Part shown: positions 57,560 through 64,000 of the stretch, one piece after another | How positions within the stretch are numbered: position 1 is the stretch's first letter | Layout: the number at the start of each line of letters is the position of its first letter | Origin: Escherichia coli | GTDB taxonomy: Bacteria; Pseudomonadota; Gammaproteobacteria; Enterobacterales; Enterobacteriaceae | NCBI RefSeq assembly: GCF_036503815.1 | Contig: NZ_AP027764.1 | Location: 3,410,001 to 3,474,000 of the forward strand | Direction of reading: 5' to 3' | DNA length: 64,000 nt | Program-made: the position numbers and the translations under genes | Notes under the pieces: model-generated | Database searches by the model: none | Told to the model about the DNA's origin: nothing | Seen by the model: only the letters and a program-made list of their open reading frames with translations

Positions 57560-58354
57560 TCATAATAATTGCGGCGGCGCAAAGCGACGGTTGTTTAAGA
57601 CGGGCAGTTGCGCGCGGACCTGACGCACACGTTCGGGCGTCACTTCCGCCATAATGAGTGCAGGCATTTCTGACGCTGCCGCAATGGTGACGCCAAAGGG
57701 ATCTATAATCCGGCTTTGCCCGATATTTTTGTTCCCGCACTCCCCCGCCGCCACCATATAACAGGTGGTATCCAGCGCACGAGCGGCAAGCAACGTTGAC
57801 CAGTGATGCTCTTTGAGCGGCCCGCGAACCCAGGCGGCAGGAAGTACCAGGATTTCAGCTCCCTGTAATGCCTGTGCCAGCGCCAGCTCTGGAAAGCGTA
57901 AGTCATAACAGGTCATCAGACCGACCTTCATCCCTTCCACCTCCAGTAACGGAGCTATTTCATTACCAGCATCAACATGGCGTGATTCCTGAATGGCAAA
58001 TGCATCATAGAGATGCAGTTTGGCATAACGGGCGACGATGTTTCCTGCCTGTAACGCCACCAGCATATTCCATGCGCGCCCCGGCGTTGAAGGAACATGA
58101 ATCGTCAGAATTGTCGTCATCATGTTACGTTTACTTTCTCGCCGTAAACGTCCGAGGAATTCGCCTTCCAGCAGCTGTGCTGATTTAACCGATAGATCTG
58201 CATCATGATCATCACGCGCCAACAATGCTTCCGGCAGGACAAACAGCGAAACGTCGTTTTCCGCCGCCTGCGCCATCAACGAGGCACAAATCTCAGCGTT
58301 CTTTTCCCACACAGATGTAACAGCAAACTGTCCTGCGGCAACCAGCATTGCCAC
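57560..58354 (-). CDS. ybeM: Nitrilase-like amidase YbeM (intact)
   Basis: A C-N hydrolase. 264 residues as drawn; a second start (MLVAAGQFAV) two codons in is equally good. The triad Glu in LPEALLARD (about 42), Lys in YAKLHLYDAF (about 112) and Cys in LMTCYDLRFPEL (about 149) is complete. Relatives (Nit1 type) hydrolyse deaminated glutathione, a repair reaction, and E. coli YbeM is reported to have this activity. K-12 MG1655 carries a broken copy, as I recall; here the frame is unbroken. Confidence 0.9.
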   Translation of the reverse strand: MAMLVAAGQFAVTSVWEKNAEICASLMAQAAENDVSLFVLPEALLARDDHDADLSVKSAQLLEGEFLGRLRRESKRNMMTTILTIHVPSTPGRAWNMLVALQAGNIVARYAKLHLYDAFAIQESRHVDAGNEIAPLLEVEGMKVGLMTCYDLRFPELALAQALQGAEILVLPAAWVRGPLKEHHWSTLLAARALDTTCYMVAAGECGNKNIGQSRIIDPFGVTIAAASEMPALIMAEVTPERVRQVRAQLPVLNNRRFAPPQLL

Positions 58355-58443
58355 CTCCTCCTGTCAGAGTCGTAAAATTCGCCAACGGCGATTATTCGGC
58401 GTTACACTTATCACTCATACAAATCAAATAGCAGGATTTTGCA

Positions 58444-58827
58444 GTGTTACAACTTCTTTTAGCAGTTTTTATTGGCGGTGGTACGGGAAGCGTGGCGAGA
58501 TGGCTGTTAAGTATGCGATTTAACCCGCTGCATCAGGCGATTCCGTTGGGGACGCTGGCTGCAAACCTGATTGGGGCATTCATCATAGGAATGGGATTCG
58601 CCTGGTTTAGCAGGATGACGAACATTGATCCAGTGTGGAAAGTATTAATCACCACCGGATTTTGTGGCGGTCTAACAACCTTCTCAACATTTTCGGCAGA
58701 AGTGGTGTTTTTGTTACAAGAGGGCCGCTTTGGCTGGGCATTACTGAACGTTTTCGTCAACCTTCTGGGGTCTTTTGCCATGACCGCACTGGCTTTCTGG
58801 CTGTTTTCGGCCTCAACCGCACACTAA
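58444..58827 (+). CDS. crcB: Fluoride channel CrcB (Fluc)
   Basis: Dual-topology fluoride exporter. 127 residues, four membrane helices, from GTG 58444. Conserved [10 protein letters not shown] at about 11-20, [14 protein letters not shown] at about 75-88 with the polyphenylalanine and Thr/Ser polar track. Convergent with cspE. I see no fluoride riboswitch upstream. Confidence 0.96.
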
Positions 58828-58832
58828 AGACC

Positions 58833-58862
58833 AAAAAAAACCCGCTGATTAAGCGGGTTTTG
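58833..58862. terminator. Shared terminator of crcB and cspE
   Basis: AACCCGCT and AGCGGGTT with A8 on the left and TTTT on the right. The A8 gives the stronger tract for leftward cspE transcription. Confidence 0.85.
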
Positions 58863-58880
58863 AATTCTTGCTGACGTATC

Positions 58881-59090
58881 TTACAGAGCGATTACGTTTG
58901 CAGCAGAAGGGCCTTTGGCACCGTTAGTGATTTCGAACTCTACGCGCTGACCTTCAGCAAGAGTTTTAAAACCATTAGTCTGGATTGCAGAGAAGTGTAC
59001 GAACACGTCTTTGCTGCCGTCTTCCGGAGTAATGAAACCGAATCCTTTGGACTCATTAAACCACTTAACGTTACCTTTAATCTTAGACAT
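58881..59090 (-). CDS. cspE: Cold-shock-like RNA chaperone CspE
   Basis: 69 residues, constitutive member of the Csp family. RNP1 KGFGFI at about 16-21, RNP2 VFVHF at about 30-34; it melts RNA hairpins and antiterminates. ATG 59090 gives [14 protein letters not shown]; the in-frame leader upstream is untranslated in relatives. Confidence 0.98.
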
Positions 59091-59264
59091 CAAAATTACC
59101 TTTACATGAAAAATAGACACAAATGCTGTGTCGGTTACCAGTACACCAATTGTGGTACGCTTTGTCCAGTGCAACTTTACTAAAAAGTGATAAAAGTCGC
59201 GTTATTTTTGATGTTAATTATTTTACTCATTGATTTTAAAGAAGTTACTAAAATTTCATTTGTC

Positions 59265-59825
59265 TCAAAACTGAAAGCGCATCCAGGCAAAGTACACATT
59301 GCCATTGTTATAGGTACCCGGAATGTAGGTCATCTGAAAAGTCACTGGACCATAACCCACAGAGGCCAATGGCAGTAGAACCGGGAGAGGGATGTAATTC
59401 CAGTTATCGCGTGCCGTTACGCCAGCGGTGAATCCCAGTCCTAAATGAAAATTTTCATCCGCCAGCGGTCGCCAGGTACTTTCCCATCCGTATCCGGCAA
59501 TCGGTTCCCATTTGTTCCACGAGTCCTTAAATGCCATGGCATACAGGCCATGCCAGTTTCCTTTTTCATCCCAACGCGACTGACCAAAACCGCCACCCCA
59601 CGGTCGCTCGTTATAACGATCGGTTTTTTCTTTGTCGTAAGCGAAACGTGCATGCCAGGTGATGGCAGGAATATATAAATCATAATGTTCAGGCTGTTGC
59701 CAGGTTTGTGTAATATTTTCTCCAAACGTTGTCATCCACTCATCTGCGTTAGCTAAAACTTTACCAACGCTGATTAACTGAATAAAAACAAAGGAAAATA
59801 TAGCGACATATTTACTCACGTTCAT
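59265..59825 (-). CDS. pagP: Lipid A palmitoyltransferase PagP
   Basis: Outer-membrane eight-strand barrel that adds palmitate to lipid A. 186 residues with a signal ending VLANADEWM. Conserved catalytic-region His (ITWHARFAYDKEKTDRYNER) and Ser/Asp-bearing loops are present; it ends in Phe (YFAWMRFQF). Known to be PhoP-controlled. ATG 59825 is chosen for family length. Confidence 0.96.
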   Translation of the reverse strand: MNVSKYVAIFSFVFIQLISVGKVLANADEWMTTFGENITQTWQQPEHYDLYIPAITWHARFAYDKEKTDRYNERPWGGGFGQSRWDEKGNWHGLYAMAFKDSWNKWEPIAGYGWESTWRPLADENFHLGLGFTAGVTARDNWNYIPLPVLLPLASVGYGPVTFQMTYIPGTYNNGNVYFAWMRFQF

Positions 59826-60415
59826 TTGTGACCATAAAACATTTATCAAAAATCTACTATTAGCATAGCAAAGCTACAATTAACATAACCTTAATAGGCC
59901 CAACATGAAGAATAATCTGAATAGCTGCTCTATTTATTTCCGCTTGTTCAAGATAAATATTTCCGTGCATCGATTTAAGATGACACTTCGTTTTCTGCGA
60001 TGGGAATAGTCATAAAAGAAAAAGCAAGTTGTTTCTGATAACAAAATGCAACCAAGAAAAAATTAACTTATTTTTTAATAAGATACAAAAAAAACATCTT
60101 AATGAAGAGTATATTATATATTGTCAACCCACGCCCATTGCAGATTGTTTTTTGAGCACACAACCGCAGCTAACACCATTGCAATTAACAAATTTGCATC
60201 AATCCACCATCAATTTACACACATTATTATGTGATAATTGCCAAACGCTAAATATGCGTTTTGTTATCTATGTATAAAAACAGCAACTTCAATGTCTTAA
60301 TGGCAGTTTTTCTTGATTTTAATCAGCATTCACCGCCAATTTATTGGGCATATTTTTTCCTTAAGTTTTAGGAATTTTTTATTATTTACTTTGGGGCCTG
60401 GAGACAGGAAAAATT
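59826..60415. other. pagP-dcuC intergenic region, 590 bp, AT rich
   Basis: AT-rich throughout, with long A and T runs near 60040-60120. It holds the pagP promoter on the left and the dcuC promoter with an FNR site on the right. An open frame at 60029-60277 has no ribosome-binding site or protein-like composition. I see no repeat or RNA I can name. Confidence 0.6.
60313..60326 (+). promoter_or_regulatory. FNR site upstream of dcuC
   Basis: TTGATTTTAATCAG matches the FNR consensus TTGAT-N4-ATCAA except the last base. It lies about 90 bp before the dcuC ATG; dcuC is known to be FNR-activated. Confidence 0.75.
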
Positions 60416-61801
60416 ATGCTGACATTCATTGAACTCCTTATTGGGGTTGTGGTTATTGTGGGTGTAGCTCGCTACATCATTAAAGGGTATTCCGCCACTG
60501 GCGTGTTATTTGTCGGTGGCCTGTTATTGCTGATTATCAGTGCCATTATGGGGCACAAAGTGTTACCGTCCAGCCAGGCTTCAACAGGCTACAGCGCCAC
60601 GGATATCGTTGAATACGTTAAAATATTGCTAATGAGCCGCGGCGGCGACCTCGGCATGATGATTATGATGCTGTGTGGCTTTGCCGCTTACATGACCCAT
60701 ATCGGCGCGAATGATATGGTGGTCAAGCTGGCGTCAAAACCATTGCAGTATATTAACTCCCCTTACCTGCTGATGATTGCCGCCTATTTTGTCGCCTGTC
60801 TGATGTCTCTGGCCGTCTCTTCCGCAACCGGTCTGGGTGTTTTGCTGATGGCAACCCTGTTTCCGGTGATGGTAAACGTTGGTATCAGCCGTGGTGCAGC
60901 TGCTGCTATTTGTGCCTCCCCGGCGGCGATTATTCTCGCACCGACTTCAGGGGATGTGGTGCTGGCGGCGCAGGCTTCCGAAATGTCGCTGATTGATTTC
61001 GCCTTCAAAACGACGCTGCCTATCTCAATTGCTGCAATTATCGGCATGGCGATCGCCCACTTCTTCTGGCAACGTTATCTGGATAAAAAAGAGCACATCT
61101 CTCATGAAATGTTAGATGTCAGTGAAATCACCACCACTGCCCCTGCGTTTTATGCCATTTTGCCGTTCACGCCGATCATCGGAGTGCTGATTTTTGACGG
61201 CAAATGGGGGCCGCAATTACACATCATCACTATTCTGGTGATTTGTATGCTGATTGCCTCCATTCTGGAGTTCATCCGCAGCTTTAATACCCAGAAAGTG
61301 TTCTCGGGCCTGGAAGTGGCTTATCGCGGGATGGCAGATGCGTTTGCTAACGTGGTGATGCTGCTGGTTGCCGCTGGGGTATTCGCTCAGGGGCTTAGCA
61401 CCATCGGCTTTATTCAAAGTCTGATTTCTATCGCCACTTCGTTTGGTTCGGCGAGTATCATCCTGATGCTGGTATTGGTGATCCTGACAATGCTGGCGGC
61501 AGTCACGACCGGTTCAGGCAATGCGCCGTTTTATGCGTTTGTTGAGATGATCCCGAAACTGGCGCACTCTTCCGGCATTAACCCGGCGTATTTGACTATC
61601 CCAATGCTGCAGGCGTCAAACCTCGGTCGTACCCTGTCACCCGTTTCTGGCGTAGTCGTTGCGGTTGCCGGGATGGCGAAAATCTCACCATTTGAAGTCG
61701 TAAAACGCACCTCGGTGCCGGTGCTTGTTGGGCTGGTGATTGTTATCGTTGCTACAGAGCTGATGGTGCCAGGAACGGCAGCCGCGGTCACAGGCAAGTA
61801 A
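60416..61801 (+). CDS. dcuC: Anaerobic C4-dicarboxylate transporter DcuC
   Basis: Inner-membrane carrier that exports succinate and exchanges fumarate in anaerobic growth. 461 residues with about 12 hydrophobic segments (FIELLIGVVVIVGVARYIIK; YLLMIAAYFVACLMSLAVSS). It converges on the citrate-sensing DpiAB pair. Confidence 0.96.
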   Translation: MLTFIELLIGVVVIVGVARYIIKGYSATGVLFVGGLLLLIISAIMGHKVLPSSQASTGYSATDIVEYVKILLMSRGGDLGMMIMMLCGFAAYMTHIGANDMVVKLASKPLQYINSPYLLMIAAYFVACLMSLAVSSATGLGVLLMATLFPVMVNVGISRGAAAAICASPAAIILAPTSGDVVLAAQASEMSLIDFAFKTTLPISIAAIIGMAIAHFFWQRYLDKKEHISHEMLDVSEITTTAPAFYAILPFTPIIGVLIFDGKWGPQLHIITILVICMLIASILEFIRSFNTQKVFSGLEVAYRGMADAFANVVMLLVAAGVFAQGLSTIGFIQSLISIATSFGSASIILMLVLVILTMLAAVTTGSGNAPFYAFVEMIPKLAHSSGINPAYLTIPMLQASNLGRTLSPVSGVVVAVAGMAKISPFEVVKRTSVPVLVGLVIVIVATELMVPGTAAAVTGK

Positions 61802-61841
61802 ATAGTCATGCCGGAGGCAAGCTTCCTCCGGCTTTATCATG

Positions 61842-62522
61842 TCACCCACTGTGGTATATGCGTTGCGGTCTGCCAACTTTGCCGTGAACAATTTCAGCAA
61901 TAATCAGATGGCGGCTGGCGCAATATTCAAGATAACGTCTGGCAGTGGTGCGGCTGATAGTCAGTGCCTGCGCCACCGTTTCTGCCGTATGTTGCACACC
62001 AGGCTCTTTAAACAGTTTTCGCACCGCGTTTAGCGTCAAGGGGTCAATGCCGGTCGGCAGTTCGTCTTTGGGTTCACCGCGAGCATAGGCATTAAACATC
62101 TCATCGATTTGCTTCTGGCTGGCGCTATCAATACTTTCCAGCATATGTTTACGCTGGCGGAAACGGGTTAGCGTTTGCCCCAGCCGTTCATAGGCAATTG
62201 GCTTAATGAGATAATCAAATACACCACAACGTACGGCTTCAGACACCGTTTCCATATCACTGGCTGCAGTGGTAAACACCACGTCGCCGGGATAATGCGC
62301 CTGCACCAGTTCATGCAGTAAATTAATCCCTCTACCGTCAGGAAGATAGTTATCGAGCAAGATTAGCCCCGGCTTAAAACGCTCGATCATCATTCGGGCC
62401 TGCGCCAGGTTTCCCGCCAGTAATATCTGACTGAATCCGGGAATGTGACGAATATATTCCGCATGCATCTCTGCCAGCGGCGTTTCGTCCTCAACGATCA
62501 ATAGGGTTAATGGAGCTGTCAT
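61842..62522 (-). CDS. dpiA: Response regulator DpiA (CitB)
   Basis: Two-component regulator of citrate fermentation genes; can also bind origin-like AT-rich DNA. 226 residues. The receiver domain has ED in IVEDETPLAEMH at about 10, the phospho-Asp in LILLDNYLPDG at about 57, and Lys in YLIKPI at about 106. The C-terminal helix-turn-helix (ISRTTARRYLEYCASR) lies at about 185. It overlaps dpiB by 32 bp. Confidence 0.96.
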   Translation of the reverse strand: MTAPLTLLIVEDETPLAEMHAEYIRHIPGFSQILLAGNLAQARMMIERFKPGLILLDNYLPDGRGINLLHELVQAHYPGDVVFTTAASDMETVSEAVRCGVFDYLIKPIAYERLGQTLTRFRQRKHMLESIDSASQKQIDEMFNAYARGEPKDELPTGIDPLTLNAVRKLFKEPGVQHTAETVAQALTISRTTARRYLEYCASRHLIIAEIVHGKVGRPQRIYHSG

Positions 62523-64000
62523 TAGGTTTCACTTTCGGAATATAGATTGAAAATAAGGTACCGCAGGGATCATTATCTTCGAGAGTGATAACACCACCGC
62601 AGCGCGTTACGTAGCTGGCAATCAAGTACAACCCAATGCCATGTTCGCCGGGCTCGTCAGCACGCGTACTGACACCCTGCTCAAATATTTTGTCTCGTAG
62701 AGACTCTGGAACGCCGCAGCCCTGATCGGCGACTTCAATCACCACATCATTGCCTTCATCGCTGAGGAATAATTCAACGATCTTGTTTCCTTCATCGCTA
62801 CGCAGGCTGGCTTCGAAGGCGTTATCAAGTAAATTGCCAACAATGGCTGCAAACTCGGTGCTGTCCAGTCCTGGCGGCAGTTGCGAAAGCTGACTTCCGG
62901 GGACGATGACCATTTTTAGCCCCAGTTCGCGGGCGCGCTGCACTTTACCAAAAAGCAGCCCCGCCACCTGGCGATCGGCAAACGCCTCGCGCAGGCTATC
63001 AATAAGCTGTTGCTGGGCCTGAGACTCCCCCTGCACCATCGCCAACACGCGATCATACTCTTTCATCTGCAACAGACCATTGAGCGTCGACATCCAATTG
63101 AGATGCTCGTGTCGCAATGTGCGCAGGCTCTCGACGTATTGTTTAATTTGCGTCAGTTGTGCATTGAGGGTGGATATTTCGTCTTTACTACGAAAGCTGA
63201 TAATGGCCCCCAGCAAATCATTACCAGAACGAATAGCTTCCCGGTTGGCAATAACGCTCAGACCGTTAAAGTTCGCCACCACATCCTGACGTTTTTCATC
63301 AATCTGTTCGGTAAAGAAATCGGCGGGCCTGACCACTTCAGCAATGGGTTTACCCAACCATTGCCGTCCGGGGGAACTCAGCCCCAGCATCTTTCTTGCG
63401 TTACGATTGATGGCGGTAATGTAACCGTGCGGATCCACCGCAATCAGCCCTTCATAAACCGAACTAAACAGCGCCTCTTGCTGACGGACCACGCGTGCGA
63501 TTTGCTTTGGCTCCATGCCCATCATTTGCCGACGGATATGCGCGGCCAGGAACCACGACAGCAACATCAGAATCCCTAACAGCACGACAAACACGCCAGC
63601 CATCGGTAATAAAAACTCAGCCCGCCAGCTATCGATTTTACTCACCAGGTAGCCAATCGACACCACGCCGATGACTTTTCCATCGTCATCAAAGATTGGC
63701 GTTTTGGCACGCATCGCCATGCCAATTGACCCTTTCCCGGTGATAAAGTAGCTCTCCCCTTTCTCCAGCGCGCCCGGTTTGGTGAACTGCATAGGATAAC
63801 CAATTTTCTCCGGATTAGGATGGTAAAGACGAATCGAGTGCCGATCGCCAATCACCACATAATCGAAATCAGTATCTCTTTGTAATTTGTCAGCGATGGT
63901 CGCCAGCCTCTTGTAGTCACGCGTTTTCACTGCGCTGATGATACTGTCATTAGAAGCAATAATTTTTGCCTGATTCATTGCCATGTCGCGCACATGAAGC
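62491..64000 (-). CDS. dpiB: Citrate sensor kinase DpiB (CitA), N-terminus cut
   Basis: About 500 residues of the roughly 550 are in the window; the frame runs off the end at ...LHVRDMAMNQ. The visible part starts in the periplasmic sensor domain (citrate-binding motif region VVIGDRHSIRLYHPNPEKIG). A membrane helix (FLLPMAGVFVVLLGILMLLS), a cytoplasmic PAS domain (YEGLIAVDPHGYITAINRNA), the phospho-His in LRHEHLNWMSTL and the ATPase N and G boxes (GNLLDNAFEAS, GEHGIGLYLI) follow. Membrane bound; phosphorylates DpiA. Confidence 0.95.
   Translation of the reverse strand, partial: LHVRDMAMNQAKIIASNDSIISAVKTRDYKRLATIADKLQRDTDFDYVVIGDRHSIRLYHPNPEKIGYPMQFTKPGALEKGESYFITGKGSIGMAMRAKTPIFDDDGKVIGVVSIGYLVSKIDSWRAEFLLPMAGVFVVLLGILMLLSWFLAAHIRRQMMGMEPKQIARVVRQQEALFSSVYEGLIAVDPHGYITAINRNARKMLGLSSPGRQWLGKPIAEVVRPADFFTEQIDEKRQDVVANFNGLSVIANREAIRSGNDLLGAIISFRSKDEISTLNAQLTQIKQYVESLRTLRHEHLNWMSTLNGLLQMKEYDRVLAMVQGESQAQQQLIDSLREAFADRQVAGLLFGKVQRARELGLKMVIVPGSQLSQLPPGLDSTEFAAIVGNLLDNAFEASLRSDEGNKIVELFLSDEGNDVVIEVADQGCGVPESLRDKIFEQGVSTRADEPGEHGIGLYLIASYVTRCGGVITLEDNDPCGTLFSIYIPKVKPNDSSINPIDR

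Noticed and set aside
58364..58443. Fluoride riboswitch before crcB
   Set aside because: The gap is only 89 bp and I could not find a crcB-motif fold; E. coli crcB is not known to have one.
60029..60277. 82-codon frame upstream of dcuC
   Set aside because: AT-rich DNA with no ribosome-binding site; Asn/Thr/Leu-rich product with no resemblance to known proteins.

Overview
The window is a 64 kb chromosomal segment of Escherichia coli or a very close relative. Nearly every gene can be recognised by product and order: ybfP-pgm-seqA, fldA-uof-fur, chiPQ, glnS, nagE/nagBAC-umpH, asnB, the metT tRNA operon, ubiF, miaB, ybeZYX-lnt, gltIJKL, rihA, hscC and its J-protein neighbours, leuS-lptE-holA-nadD-cobC, rsfS-rlmH-mrdAB-rlpA, dacA-ybeD-lipB, ybeF-lipA-tatE, crcB/cspE/pagP, dcuC and dpiAB. 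REP/BIME palindromes lie in many intergenic gaps, as expected for E. coli. It is not K-12: it carries an IS110-family element between nagD and asnB, an unrecognised secreted-protein gene after asnB, an apparently intact ybeM, and a nonsense codon in djlB.

Layout. 1-9.7 kb: a truncated lipoprotein gene (ybfP), phosphoglucomutase and SeqA, SOS-regulated ybfE, flavodoxin and Fur, the chitoporin operon and GlnRS. 9.9-16.2 kb: the divergent nagE/nagBACD regulon for N-acetylglucosamine, with two NagC operators flanking a CRP site. 16.3-17.6 kb: a complete 1.28 kb IS621-type element inserted in a REP palindrome. 17.9-21.1 kb: asnB, an unrecognised exported protein and seven tRNA genes (Met, Leu, Gln, Gln, Met, Gln, Gln). 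21.2-32.9 kb: ubiquinone synthesis, tRNA/rRNA maturation, apolipoprotein acylation, and glutamate/aspartate transport with SroC. 32.9-40.8 kb: HscC plus two paralogous sets of J-like protein, DUF1266-type protein and Sel1-repeat protein. 40.9-58.8 kb: housekeeping genes for translation, LPS export, replication, NAD, wall elongation (PBP2/RodA), lipoate and Tat. 58.9-64 kb: CspE, PagP, the anaerobic carrier DcuC and the DpiAB two-component system (DpiB runs off the end).

The most interesting object is the IS110/IS621 element. The 192 bp between its left end and the recombinase start can fold into a 5' hairpin and two guide-bearing internal loops. One loop carries sequences matching the two halves of the chromosomal target (left ATCAGGCCT, right CTACGCA). 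The other carries sequences matching the two halves of the element's own ends (ACAGTATC and CTTGTA). A sigma70-like promoter for this RNA exists only when the ends are joined: -35 TTGCAG lies at the right end, -10 TATTAT at the left end, with a 17 bp spacer in the circle. This is the layout of a bridge-RNA-guided recombinase. Removing the element leaves an uninterrupted REP with one CT core, so the footprint is clean. The bridge-RNA mechanism has been described for IS621 since 2024; what is specific here is the chromosomal locus, the guide sequences of this copy and their fit to the occupied site.
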